DNA of 64,000 bases from Hymenobacter gummosus (GTDB taxonomy: Bacteria; Bacteroidota; Bacteroidia; Cytophagales; Hymenobacteraceae), in NCBI RefSeq assembly GCF_003970915.1, contig NZ_RXOF01000009.1, positions 124,001 to 188,000 of the forward strand, written 5' to 3'. The notes below the pieces were generated by a model. That model did not search any database. It had not been told where the DNA came from and saw only the letters and a list, made by a program, of their open reading frames with translations. The stretch's first letter is position 1. The number at the start of each line of letters is the position of its first letter. A program made the translations under genes and the position numbers. This document shows positions 44,182 through 52,688 of this stretch, piece by piece.

Positions 44182-45291
44182 TTAATCGGGCAGTTGGCTG
44201 ATGTCGCGGGGCTCTACGCGGGGCTGCGCGTTCATGTGGTGGCGGTAGGCCGTCGACCGTTCGTAGGCCTTGATGCGCACCCGGTTGATGGAGCCCAGCG
44301 GCTGGTGCTCGGGCAGGCAGTGGAAGGGGTTAAACGACAGCTGGTCATCGGCAAACACCCGGCGGGCGGGGCTGAACGACTCCTGGGCCGGAATGACGAG
44401 GCGGCCCAGTGGCTGGTAAGGGCTTTGGTCCTGGGGCCAGTCCACCGAGCCGTCCTCCACGGGCATGGTCTGCAAGTCGGTGCTGAGCTGGGCGCGCAGC
44501 TCGTACTCGGCGCCCTGGGCGCGGAAAAACTCCTGCACCAGCTGACTCCAGCCCTCGGGCTCCTTGATGTCGACCTGCTGCCCGGCCAGGGCGCGCACGT
44601 TGTCCGACAGCGGGGCTACGCTGATTTTGGCCACGTACTCGCCGAAGCGGAGGGCGCCCAGCGTGGTGTAGGTTTCGCCGAGGATGTTATTCTTCGGGTG
44701 GGGCGGGGCAATCAGCGGCACTTCCTTCTTGATGCCCACGGCCTCCAGGGCCTGGTTGGCCAGCGTACCGGCTTCCGTGAGCAGGTTCTGCACTACGGGC
44801 GGGGTGTGCAGCATGATTTTCTCCTGGCGCAGCTGCAAATCGTGGTAGCTCTTGATGTCGCCGGTCGGAATGACCGTGTCGTTGACCATCAGGAAGTCCT
44901 GGGTGACTTCGTCGGCCTGCTCGGGCAGAAACTTGCGGCCCTCCACCCCGATGATTTTGACGGCCAGGCCCTTCACGGCCCAGTGCGTATCGGGGTTGAT
45001 AGCGCCCGGCGCCGACGACAGCCGCAGAATTACCGGGTACACCCGGGCCTCGCGGAACAGGCCCTGGGCCAGGTGCGCGGGCAAATCGGGGTAGATGTGC
45101 AGCTCGCCGCGCAGCACGCCGTGGCTTTTGGCGTGGGCGTCGCGGATGGCGTGGCGGTTCTTTTCGAACATGAAGCGGTTGACCCGCGCCATCGACTCCA
45201 CGGTTTCGTCGATGAGCTGCTGTTCGTTGGGTTGTTCTTGTTCGACGCCGTCGGCAAAGCGGACGTAGGCGGGCGTAGCGGAAGGGGGCAT
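44182..45291 (-). CDS. Catalase-family haem protein
   Basis: A 369-residue protein. The ATG at 45291 (MPPSATPAYVRFADGVEQEQ) is preferred to an in-frame TTG upstream. The sequence follows the divergent catalase-like family: KSHGVLRGELHIYPDLPAHL, VILRLSSAPGA, KGLAVKIIGVEGRK and TQDFLMVNDTV. The His in KSHG would be the distal haem residue. Members may act as peroxidases or allene-oxide-synthase-like enzymes rather than true catalases. There is no signal peptide. It forms an operon with the small secreted protein at 43685. Confidence 0.8.
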   Translation of the reverse strand: MPPSATPAYVRFADGVEQEQPNEQQLIDETVESMARVNRFMFEKNRHAIRDAHAKSHGVLRGELHIYPDLPAHLAQGLFREARVYPVILRLSSAPGAINPDTHWAVKGLAVKIIGVEGRKFLPEQADEVTQDFLMVNDTVIPTGDIKSYHDLQLRQEKIMLHTPPVVQNLLTEAGTLANQALEAVGIKKEVPLIAPPHPKNNILGETYTTLGALRFGEYVAKISVAPLSDNVRALAGQQVDIKEPEGWSQLVQEFFRAQGAEYELRAQLSTDLQTMPVEDGSVDWPQDQSPYQPLGRLVIPAQESFSPARRVFADDQLSFNPFHCLPEHQPLGSINRVRIKAYERSTAYRHHMNAQPRVEPRDISQLPD

Positions 45292-45537
45292 AGAAGACCT
45301 TTGCGGCAAAAGGATAACGGGCTTGCTTTTGTCTTACGCCCGGCCGCGGTATTGGTTGGTAGCGGGGCCGCGGCAGCCGAAACGTGCCTGTCGAACAAGC
45401 GGATAGCCGGGCCGGCATCTTCACGGAAGCATAATGCCCCGGTGCCCTGCACAACACAGTGGCGGCGCACCTTTGCCGCGGCTTAAGCCTCGGGCCGAAG
45501 CCGTTGTTTCTCCCGCCAACCAACCCCCATTGCGCCT

Positions 45538-45918
45538 ATGAAAACGCTGCTGCAAACCTCAGCCCTGCTGGCCCTGCTGCTAATCGGGGCCGGCCGCCCG
45601 GTCACGGCCCAGGAGCCCCTCGGGCAGCCGGTGTGCCTCGATCAGCTGGCCGACTGCGTGTACCTGGTGCGCGTGAGCAACCCCGCCCAGCTGCCCAGCC
45701 GCCTGCAGCTGGTGCGCGCTGCCGACGGCGCCGTGCTCTACGAAAAAGCCAGCACCGCCCCCTCGTTCGGCGAAAAGCTCAACGTGCAGCAGCTGCCCGA
45801 CGGCCGCTACGCCGTGGTGGTGCAGCGCGGCCCCGATATGCGCCGCTTCGCCCTCGATTTGCACACCACCCAGACGCGCAGTGCCCGGCTCATCAGCCTG
45901 GCCACGCCCCGGCCCTGA
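45538..45918 (+). CDS. Small secreted beta-protein, family member A1
   Basis: A 126-residue protein with signal MKTLLQTSALLALLLIGAGR and cleavage near TAQE. The mature part is one beta-sandwich-like domain with PVCLDQLADCVYLVRVSNPA, then SFGEKLNVQQLPDGRYAVVV and a closing RLISLATP. Similar proteins are encoded at 48979, 49487 and 50455. The fold is like the T9SS C-terminal or DUF3244-type Ig domains, but here it stands alone. It is convergent with the basic protein at 46044, with a bidirectional hairpin between them. Confidence 0.75.
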   Translation: MKTLLQTSALLALLLIGAGRPVTAQEPLGQPVCLDQLADCVYLVRVSNPAQLPSRLQLVRAADGAVLYEKASTAPSFGEKLNVQQLPDGRYAVVVQRGPDMRRFALDLHTTQTRSARLISLATPRP

Positions 45919-45962
45919 CGGGTACGGCCAGGCACGCCAGACCCCCGGCTCATCAACAAGCG

Positions 45963-46013
45963 GCGCCCGTTGCCCCGCCCACTTCACAACAAAGCAGGCG
46001 GGGCAACGGGCGC
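45963..46013. terminator. Bidirectional hairpin between A1 and B1
   Basis: A perfect 17-bp stem (45963-45979 with 45997-46013) and a 17-base loop lie between two convergent genes. There is no T-run. Confidence 0.75.
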
Positions 46014-46043
46014 ACAGGCCGGACGGATGGGTAAGGCTAGGCC

Positions 46044-46376
46044 TTAGTTGTTCCGAATCGGCCGGTCGACGGTGATGACGCCCTTGCGGTGCTTGGCGGC
46101 CCGCCGCTCCTCGCGTTTGCGGGCTTTCAGGCTCTTTTTCTTCTCGTACTTCACGCCGTTGCGGGCCGCAATGCGCTTGTCGTTTTTCTTGGCCTTGCGC
46201 GAGGCTTTGCGCAGGGTGCGGCGCCGCTTGTAGTTGCCGCCGTGCGGGCGGCGAATCAGCTGCGCCACGCCGAGGACACTTTCGGCCCCGGGCGGCTGTA
46301 GCAGGGCATCTGAGGCAGCTTCAGCATCGGGCAGCAGCAGGCTGAAGCAAAAGAACAGAAGTAAAAGCCGGACCAT
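46044..46376 (-). CDS. Small, very basic secreted protein, family member B1
   Basis: A 110-residue protein with signal MVRLLLLFFCFSLLLPDAEA. The mature part is extremely rich in Lys and Arg (RRRTLRKASRKAKKNDKR, then KKKSLKARKREERRAAKHR) and ends HRKGVITVDRPIRNN. The end motif KGVITVDxPxRN is shared with the gene at 50931. Such proteins may bind nucleic acid, polyanionic polysaccharide or a surface partner. I know of no named family. It is convergent with A1, with about 125 bases between them. Confidence 0.7.
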   Translation of the reverse strand: MVRLLLLFFCFSLLLPDAEAASDALLQPPGAESVLGVAQLIRRPHGGNYKRRRTLRKASRKAKKNDKRIAARNGVKYEKKKSLKARKREERRAAKHRKGVITVDRPIRNN

Positions 46377-46619
46377 ACGCTGTGACGAAAAAGGGGTGAC
46401 AGAAAAGATGAGTAGGCATCTGAATAATAAATAAAAAATATATTTAATGCAATTGTGTATTGGTTAAATTCATTTTTGCTTCCTCCAGTGCTATTGTCGA
46501 GCAGCTGGGGCTGACAACTGAAGCACGCCTGCCGTCAACGCGCGGACGCCCGGCCCGGCGCCCGCGAGGAACTGCCAGACCGGGCGCCGGAAGAAAACGG
46601 AGGAGCAAGAGGCTGGCGG

Positions 46620-48572
46620 CTACTGCCCCGCCGGCCCGACGGCGGGCTGCTGAGCCTGGAGCCGGGCTACCTGCTGCTTGAGCACGAGCAGGTCGGCGTG
46701 GTCGGCCTGCAGGGCGCTGTTCTGGTGGCGCAGCTGCTCAATCTGCCGCTGCTGCTCTTTCAGGGCCTCGATGAGCACGGGCGCGAGCTGGGCGTAGTTG
46801 ACGGCCTTGTAGCCCTGCGCGTCGGTGCTGACCAGCTCGGGAAATACCGTTTCTACTTCCTGCGCCAGCAGGCCAATCTGCTCCCCCTGGGGCAGGTTCA
46901 GGGCCGGGTACTGGGCGTGGCGGAAGGTGTAGCGCACCCCGCGCAGGGCCTGCACCCGCGCCAGCGCCCCGCCCAGCGGCCGGATTTGCTCTTTCAGGCG
47001 CTGGTCGGAAGTCGTGTTGACGGCGCCCACGCAGCGGATGGCCCCGTTCACATCCAGCTTGAAGCCGGGCGTGGTGGTGCCGATGCCCACGTTGCCGCTG
47101 CTGCTGGCGTACAGGGCCTGCGAGCCGGCCCCCACCCGGTACGCCACCGAAAAGGCCATATCGTAATTCGAGCTGGAGAATCCGTCGCGCCACTCCTGCC
47201 CGCCGCTGTACGGATTGCTGGTGGAGAGCTGCAGCGGGCACTGGCCGCTCAGGTCGAACAGGAAGGTGTACGTACCGGCGGCTACGGTCAGCGGCGTGCT
47301 GAGCGCCACGGCAAATTCGCCGGTGTTGTTGGCCGGCAGCGTAAAGCTCTGGGTGTAGAGCTGGGTGCCAGCGGTGCCATTGCCCTGGTACACGCGCAGC
47401 GTCCCGGTCAGGGCGTTGTTGGCGTAGGGCTGGAAGCCAATGCTGGTAAGGGCGCCGGCGCTGGGCATGGTGAACGACTGCCCCAGTCGGGTGCCGCTGG
47501 TGGCCACACCGGTGTAGGGCTGACTGATCAGCTCCAGCGTGCCGGCGGTGCTGCCTACCAGGAAGTCGCCGTTGACGGTGAGCGTGTTGCCGGGCGCGGC
47601 GGTGCCCACGCCGAGGCGGCCGCTGGCGTCGTCCCAGAACAGCTTGCCGGTATTCTGGGCCAGCGTCGAGCCGTTGCTGAACAGCACCGCGCCGCTGCTC
47701 AGGCTGGGCAGGGTAAACTTATTGCTGAAGGCCGTGTAGTCGGCCGCGCTGAGCACGCCGGGCTGGCTGCCGCTGGCCGTGGCCACGGTGAGCGGACTGG
47801 CGCTGGTGCCGCTGCCGCTGAGCGGGCTGCTGGCCGTGAGGCCCGCGGCGGCCGTGCTGGCGGTGGTTTGCTTGGTGCCGTCGGGGAAGATCAGGCCGCT
47901 GCCGCCGCCGCTGAGCAGCACGTTGCCGGCCACTTCCAGCCGCTGGCCGGGCGCCGTGGTACCGATGCCCACGTTGCCGGTGCTGCTGGCGTACAGGGCC
48001 TGCACCGAAGCGGCCTGGTAGCTGACGGCAAAGGTGAGGTCGTAAGCGGGGTACGGGTACCCGTCGGCAACCAGGCGGCCGCCGGCGTAGGAATTGGTGC
48101 TGGTGCCGTAGAAGTTGCACTGCGAGCCGAATTCGAACTGGAACGTGTAGCTGCCCGCCGCTACCGCCAGCGGCGTCGTCAGCGTTACCACGTAGTCGCC
48201 GTTGTGGTTGTTGGGCACCGATACGCTCTGGGTGTGCAGCGGGGTAGCACTGGTGCCGTCGCCCGGGTAGATGCGCAGCGTACCGCCCGTGGGGGCAGTG
48301 CCGTAGGGCTGAAACGCAACGCTGGTAATGGAGGCCGCGCCGGGCATGGTGAAGGACTGGCCGACGCGGTTGCTGCCCATGGCGGCGCTTTTAGTGGCCT
48401 GGCTGATCTGGCCGCCGCCGGCAGTAGTGGCCACTTTGAAGTCGCCGTTGACGTCGAGCCTGGCCGCGGGCGTGGTGGTGCCGATGCCCACGTTCTGGGC
48501 CTGCGCGCCGACGGACGCGCCGAGCAGGCCGCCCAGCAACAGGGCGGTTAATCGGGGAAAGAAGTTGTTCAT
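46620..48572 (-). CDS. Second secreted fibre-like protein with S74 chaperone end
   Basis: A 650-residue secreted protein (MNNFFPRLTALLLGGLLGAS). It has NVGIGTT-type repeats, two copies of a jelly-roll-like domain (VGQSFTMPGAASITSVAFQP and LGQSFTMPSAGALTSIGFQP) and a C-terminal S74 chaperone (SDQRLKEQIRPLGGAL, EQIGLLAQEVETVFPELV) with a Gln-rich coiled coil. It resembles the protein at 19962 in architecture but differs in the middle. It sits inside the cluster of small secreted A and B proteins, and may be a surface fibre to which they relate; that link is inference. Confidence 0.85.
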   Translation of the reverse strand: MNNFFPRLTALLLGGLLGASVGAQAQNVGIGTTTPAARLDVNGDFKVATTAGGGQISQATKSAAMGSNRVGQSFTMPGAASITSVAFQPYGTAPTGGTLRIYPGDGTSATPLHTQSVSVPNNHNGDYVVTLTTPLAVAAGSYTFQFEFGSQCNFYGTSTNSYAGGRLVADGYPYPAYDLTFAVSYQAASVQALYASSTGNVGIGTTAPGQRLEVAGNVLLSGGGSGLIFPDGTKQTTASTAAAGLTASSPLSGSGTSASPLTVATASGSQPGVLSAADYTAFSNKFTLPSLSSGAVLFSNGSTLAQNTGKLFWDDASGRLGVGTAAPGNTLTVNGDFLVGSTAGTLELISQPYTGVATSGTRLGQSFTMPSAGALTSIGFQPYANNALTGTLRVYQGNGTAGTQLYTQSFTLPANNTGEFAVALSTPLTVAAGTYTFLFDLSGQCPLQLSTSNPYSGGQEWRDGFSSSNYDMAFSVAYRVGAGSQALYASSSGNVGIGTTTPGFKLDVNGAIRCVGAVNTTSDQRLKEQIRPLGGALARVQALRGVRYTFRHAQYPALNLPQGEQIGLLAQEVETVFPELVSTDAQGYKAVNYAQLAPVLIEALKEQQRQIEQLRHQNSALQADHADLLVLKQQVARLQAQQPAVGPAGQ

Positions 48573-48978
48573 AGCGTGAGAAAAGGTGGAGCGGAGGGGG
48601 CGGTAGAGCCCGGCACAAAGGAACCGGCCCCCCGCGGCTTTTCTATCCCATGATCGGGTGAGCCGCCGGGGCTTCGCGGGGCCTTTTTATGCGCATTTGA
48701 TGCGAGGCGGGTCTAGGCGTCCGGCTCGGCAAGCCGCCGGAGCCGCCGCCGGGTCGGTTGCGGGCACCGGCTGCCCCGGCTCCTGGCATGGGCGCCGCAG
48801 CCAGGTACGGAACGCACGCCGTCATCCGGTTTTTTTTCGCCGGAATGCTACGGGCTGGCAAATATGCAATGCCGGGCAAGCAACGGGTGAAGAAGGACTT
48901 ACGACTATACGAATGTTTTCGTGGATGCCAGTCGGGCTTCCACTTTCCAACCACTTCCAACCCTTTTTGCCCAACGCT
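48573..48978. other. Divergent intergenic region
   Basis: This gap lies between the S74 gene and the secreted protein at 48979, which point away from each other. Open frames pass through it but lack signals or family features. It must contain two promoters; I cannot place them. No strong hairpin is seen. Confidence 0.4.
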
Positions 48979-49401
48979 ATGAAAACGCTCATCATTTCCG
49001 CTTCCCGCCTCCTGCTGCTGGCCGCCGGGCTCGGCCTGGGTGCCAGCCAGCCGGCCGCCGCCCAATCGGCCGCCCGCCCTCAGCCCGTGTGCGTCGACCA
49101 GGTAGGCCCGTTTTCCTACTTGGTGCGGGTCAGCAACCCCTCGCGCGTCTGGAGCTACATTCAACTCACCAACCCGAAAACCAATCAGACTTTCTTCCAG
49201 CGCTACAGCAAAGGCCACACGTTCGGCAACCGCCTGAACGTACAGAACCTGCCCGACGGCGAGTATGCCTTTCAGGTAAAAGTGGGCAAGGACGTGTACA
49301 ACTACACCCTGGACATCCACTCCACGCACGACCGTACCGCCCGGCTGGGGATGGTGACGACCATGGCGCTGGCCTCGAGCAGCCAGCAACGCAAGCCCTG
49401 A
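48979..49401 (+). CDS. Small secreted beta-protein, family member A2
   Basis: A 140-residue protein. The ATG at 48979 gives the signal MKTLIISASRLLLLAAGLGL. The family pattern follows: PVCVDQVGPFSYLVRVSNPS, then HTFGNRLNVQNLPDGEYAFQ and LDIHSTHDRTARLGMV. The C-terminal tail is rich in Ser and Gln. It is convergent with family member A3, with a 24-bp hairpin between. The function is unknown. Confidence 0.72.
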   Translation: MKTLIISASRLLLLAAGLGLGASQPAAAQSAARPQPVCVDQVGPFSYLVRVSNPSRVWSYIQLTNPKTNQTFFQRYSKGHTFGNRLNVQNLPDGEYAFQVKVGKDVYNYTLDIHSTHDRTARLGMVTTMALASSSQQRKP

Positions 49402-49420
49402 AGCAACTGCCAAACAGACT

Positions 49421-49475
49421 CCGAACACACCGCGGCCCGGTAGCACATTGCGCTACCGGGCCGCGGTGTGTTCGG
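49421..49475. terminator. Bidirectional hairpin between A2 and A3
   Basis: A perfect 24-bp stem (49421-49444 with 49452-49475) and a 7-base loop lie between two convergent genes. It is unusually long for a simple terminator and lacks a T-run. Confidence 0.8.
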
Positions 49476-49486
49476 GCAGGCGGGGC

Positions 49487-49882
49487 TTACAGGGCCGCCG
49501 TGAGGGCCGCGGTCTTGGGCAGGCGCACTTTGATGGTGCGGATGGCCACCGGCTGCCCGGCCGCGGCTACTTCCATAGTGTAGCGGTAGGTCTGCGCGCC
49601 CACGGTCATGGTAAGGGCGTAACGACCGGCCGGCAAGTCGCGGAAGTTGAAGCGGTGGCCGTAGGCCTCGGCCGCAAATGCCTCGTCGAACAGGGGCTGA
49701 CCGTTGGACAGCCGCACCACCTGCACCCGGCCGCTAAGCCGGGCGGGGTTGTCGATGCGGACGCGGATGTTCTCGTGGTCGAGGGCCTGCACCGATGCTG
49801 GCGGTTCGGCGGGGGCGGCAGTGGCAGTCAGCGGGGCGGCCAGGGCAGCCAAGAGAGAAGCGGGGGCAAGCAAGCGTTTCAT
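49487..49882 (-). CDS. Small secreted beta-protein, divergent family member A3
   Basis: A 131-residue protein with signal MKRLLAPASLLAALAAPLTA. It keeps the family core VRIDNPARLSGRVQVVRLSN and GHRFNFRDLPAGRYALTMTV but lacks the PVCVD segment and its Cys. It faces A2 tail to tail. It is the most diverged of the four A members. The function is unknown. Confidence 0.68.
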   Translation of the reverse strand: MKRLLAPASLLAALAAPLTATAAPAEPPASVQALDHENIRVRIDNPARLSGRVQVVRLSNGQPLFDEAFAAEAYGHRFNFRDLPAGRYALTMTVGAQTYRYTMEVAAAGQPVAIRTIKVRLPKTAALTAAL

Positions 49883-50454
49883 AGCAGTGTTGGGAAAAAA
49901 GGTAGACGGAAAGGCAACTGCCTCCCAGACGCCACCGCCCGGGCCAAGGGTTGCCTGGCAGCTCAGGGCCGCTGGCGGCCGGGGTGTACGGTTTCGGGCA
50001 GGGGCGTCTGGGAGGCCTCAAGCTACCGCCAAGCCGCGTGCCGGAATCGTAGTCGTTTGACTTGCAATCAATTGCGTGCTTGGCGGCCGATGGGCGTTGC
50101 TGAAAACCTGTCCGCAAGCGGACGATTGTCCATTTGCGGACTGTAGACCCGGCCAAAACCGCCACCCGAAGGGCGTTGCCACCCCGGCCCGCGGCCCGGC
50201 CACTGGTAGTTGCCTGCCCAAACCGGCAGTTGCCGCCGAAACGAAAAAAATATTAGCGCCGAGCAATTATTAAAAACCGCTCGGAAAGCCCGGAAATGAG
50301 GTTTTGGTATGCTTTTGCGAAGACGTCACATAATTATGTGAGGGGGGCTCAGGCAACGGTTGAAGCCGGATTTGCGCCTAGTGGTCAGAAGCGCCGCTCA
50401 GCTAATCCGGCCGGTCGGTACGCTTTCATCACCCACTCTTTTTCTGCCCACGCT
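49883..50454. promoter_or_regulatory. Long divergent control region with several palindromes
   Basis: This 572-base gap holds no supported gene. It has 14-base inverted repeats at 49920-49933 and 50003-50016, the palindrome GTCCGCAAGCGGAC (50110-50123) and the perfect 16-base palindrome TCACATAATTATGTGA (50326-50341), which is A+T-rich inside G+C-rich DNA and lies 114 bases before the A4 start. The last is the best operator candidate. Confidence 0.5.
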
Positions 50455-50853
50455 ATGAAAACCCTTCGTCAACAAGCCCCCCGTTTCGTCCTGCTGGCCG
50501 CCTTCGCCGCCCTCGGCTTCACTGCTCCGGCTCAGGCCGCTACCCCCGCCGAAAATGGCCAGCCGGTCTGCGTCGATAAAGTAGCCGATTTCACTTACCT
50601 CGTGCGGGTGAGCAACCCCGCCCAGCGCCGCGCCCGCCTGCAAGTAGTGCGCATCAGCGACGGGGCCGTGCTGCACGAGGAAAGCAGCCGCAAGCCTTCG
50701 TTCGGCGAGAAACTCAACGTAAAGCAGTTGCCCGACGGGGACTACGCGCTGGTAGTGGAGCTCAACAACACGACCCACCGCTACCCCATCAACCTGCGCA
50801 CCACCGTGCAGCGCAACACCATGGTGAGCCTGGCCACGCCGGAAGTCCGCTAG
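50455..50853 (+). CDS. Small secreted beta-protein, family member A4
   Basis: A 132-residue protein with signal MKTLRQQAPRFVLLAAFAAL. The mature part is very like A1: PVCVDKVADFTYLVRVSNPA, then SFGEKLNVKQLPDGDYALVV and MVSLATP near the end. It is convergent with the basic protein B2 at 50931 with a palindromic terminator between, the same layout as A1/B1. The TCACATAATTATGTGA palindrome upstream may be its operator. Confidence 0.75.
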   Translation: MKTLRQQAPRFVLLAAFAALGFTAPAQAATPAENGQPVCVDKVADFTYLVRVSNPAQRRARLQVVRISDGAVLHEESSRKPSFGEKLNVKQLPDGDYALVVELNNTTHRYPINLRTTVQRNTMVSLATPEVR

Positions 50854-50871
50854 GGTCGTCTGCCCCCAATG

Positions 50872-50911
50872 AAAAGCCCGGCCCCCGTCAGCTGACGGAG
50901 GCCGGGCTTTC
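50872..50911. terminator. Bidirectional terminator between A4 and B2
   Basis: A near-perfect 19-base palindrome (50873-50891 with 50892-50910, one mismatch) has A residues on the left and T on the right. Confidence 0.88.
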
Positions 50912-50930
50912 ATTTGGACGACGCCGGCCG

Positions 50931-51188
50931 TTAGTTGCGCACGGGCGGGTCCACGGTGATGACGCCCTTGCGGCGCGGCGCCTTCTTGCGCTCCAGGCGG
51001 GCTTTGCGGCGGGCCCGGCGCAGGCGGCGGCGGCGGCCGTAGCGCTTGTAGCGCGGGCGCGGCACTTTCTGCGCGACGGTCAGCGTGGTGGCGGGGGCGG
51101 TGGCTTCGGCTTCTGCCGCGAGCGTGGCCGCTTCACCGTCGAGTACGGCCAGGCAGATGCCAAGCCAAAGGAGGAAAACTCTGAGCAT
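50931..51188 (-). CDS. Small, very basic secreted protein, family member B2
   Basis: An 85-residue protein with signal MLRVFLLWLGICLAVLDGEA. The mature part has an Ala/Thr-rich linker, an Arg-rich block (RYGRRRRLRRARRKARLERK) and the end RRKGVITVDPPVRN, matching B1. Where B1 uses mostly Lys, B2 uses mostly Arg, so charge is conserved more than sequence. It is convergent with A4. The function is unknown. Confidence 0.7.
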   Translation of the reverse strand: MLRVFLLWLGICLAVLDGEAATLAAEAEATAPATTLTVAQKVPRPRYKRYGRRRRLRRARRKARLERKKAPRRKGVITVDPPVRN

Positions 51189-51344
51189 AGAAAAAAGTAA
51201 AAAACTCGGCTGTGAGCGTGCTTGGAGTGTGTTTTGTCATGGGAATAATCCCATAACGCTAGCATACTCGGTACAAAGTAAGCGCTCCGCCGCGAGAAAC
51301 CCATCTAAGAAGTGCAACGGCGGAGCGGTTGGCCGCCAGCATCT

Positions 51345-51352
51345 TAGTTTTG
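51345..51352 (+). promoter_or_regulatory. -7 promoter element of the DUF4269 gene
   Basis: TAGTTTTG matches TAnnTTTG exactly and lies about 60 bases before the start at 51414. Confidence 0.45.
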
Positions 51353-51413
51353 GCCCTTGAGCCCGGCCGCGGGCCCACTCATTCACCGAGTCTATTTGTT
51401 CTTTCCCCGCCGC

Positions 51414-51989
51414 ATGCATCCCTGGCCCGATATCGACTCCCTGCGCGCGGGTACGGCGCGGCAGCAGCAAGCCTACGCCGCCCTGCAACAGCTGCAGTTG
51501 CTGCCCCTGCTGCGCGACTTCGGCCCGGTGCTGGCCGGTACCATTCCGCTGGCCGTCGACGTGGCCGGTAGTGACCTGGACGTAATTTGTGAGGTGGGGC
51601 CGGCGCAGCAGGCGCGGTTTCGGGCGCTGCTGCTGGCGCACTGCGGGCAGTATCCTGGCTTCCGGTGGCAGCAGCTGGCGGTGCGCGGGCAGGCCTCGGT
51701 GCTGTGCAGCTTTCGAGCCGCCGGCTTCGACTGGGAAATCTTCGGGCAAGCCCAGCCGGCGGCCCGGCAGTACGCGGTGCGGCACCTGGCCGTGGAGCAC
51801 CGCGTGCTCCAGCTCGGCGGCGAGGCGTGGCGCCGGGCCGTGCAGCAGCTCAAGCAGCAAGGCCTGAAAACCGAGCCCGCCTTCGCGCAGCTGCTGCAGC
51901 TCGGCGGCGACGCGTACGAAGCCCTGCTGGAGCTGGAAACCTGGCCCGACGAGCAGCTGCGGGCCCGCATGGCCGCCGCCCGGCTGTAG
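51414..51989 (+). CDS. DUF4269 nucleotidyltransferase-like protein
   Basis: A 191-residue soluble protein. The start at 51414 (MHPWPDIDSLRAGTARQQQA) follows an upstream -7 box. The nucleotidyltransferase-like motif is TIPLAVDVAGSDLDVICEV, where the SDLD acids would bind metal. The remaining sequence (WEIFGQAQPAARQYAVRHL, GLKTEPAFAQLL) fits DUF4269. The substrate is unknown. It is divergent from B2. Confidence 0.8.
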   Translation: MHPWPDIDSLRAGTARQQQAYAALQQLQLLPLLRDFGPVLAGTIPLAVDVAGSDLDVICEVGPAQQARFRALLLAHCGQYPGFRWQQLAVRGQASVLCSFRAAGFDWEIFGQAQPAARQYAVRHLAVEHRVLQLGGEAWRRAVQQLKQQGLKTEPAFAQLLQLGGDAYEALLELETWPDEQLRARMAAARL

Positions 51990-52048
51990 GGCTCCGGCCG
52001 CGCGTACTCCGGTGGCGGCCGGGCCTGGCGCGGGCAGCCGCGGGTATG

Positions 52049-52639
52049 CTACTTTATATAGAGCAGCAGCGGCTGGGGGCTGCGGGCAATGTAGCGGCCA
52101 AGCACTTTCAGGAAGGCCGGGTTGACGGTGGGGCAGCCCTGGCTGCGGCAGATGGGCCCGAGTTGGGGCTCGGCGGGCACGCAGCCGTGGCCGTGCAGCA
52201 CAATGTTGCGCTCGAAGATGCGGCTGTTGCTGGGCTGCAGCCCCACCAGCTTGTAGGCCCGCCCGAAAGTGCCGGTGTAGGCGTAGCTGACCTTGACCAG
52301 CCCCCGCGAGCTGCAGTGCGAGTCGACCACGTTGGAGTAGATGACGCGGCCCTGTTCGTCGGTGCGGCCGCTGCAGCACAGGCCCTGGTCCAGAATGCGC
52401 CGGCGCTTCAGATCGAGCACGAAAAAGCGGGGCTGACCCGAGGGGCGCGTCAGATCGAGGTAAAAGGCAGTGCGGCGGTTGTACGGGCCCTTGGCGTAGG
52501 GCTTGAGCTGGTCTACGTAGCGCCCCACGGGCGGCGGCTCGGGCGCCCCCACGGGACTGGTGTAATCGGTATAGCAGCCGGCCAGGGCCAGCAGGCCGAG
52601 GGCGGACAGCCCCTGCCGGGGCCGAATCGGAAAACGCAT
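52049..52639 (-). CDS. L,D-transpeptidase catalytic-domain (YkuD_2) lipoprotein
   Basis: A 196-residue protein with lipoprotein signal ending LAGC (Cys22). The catalytic region shows LHGHGCV with His149 and CRSQGCPTVNP with Ser166 and Cys169, the pattern of the YkuD_2 family. Such enzymes form or break L,D cross-links in peptidoglycan or attach proteins to it. It acts in the periplasm. It is a single gene, convergent with DUF4269. Confidence 0.88.
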   Translation of the reverse strand: MRFPIRPRQGLSALGLLALAGCYTDYTSPVGAPEPPPVGRYVDQLKPYAKGPYNRRTAFYLDLTRPSGQPRFFVLDLKRRRILDQGLCCSGRTDEQGRVIYSNVVDSHCSSRGLVKVSYAYTGTFGRAYKLVGLQPSNSRIFERNIVLHGHGCVPAEPQLGPICRSQGCPTVNPAFLKVLGRYIARSPQPLLLYIK

Positions 52640-52688
52640 ACAATCAAAGCGTAAGAGCCCGCAAGATGCGCGGCGACGGGCAGGAATC

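Noticed and set aside
46620-48572. Prophage tail-fibre gene
   Set aside because: The protein has a signal peptide and no phage structural, lysis or integrase gene is nearby.
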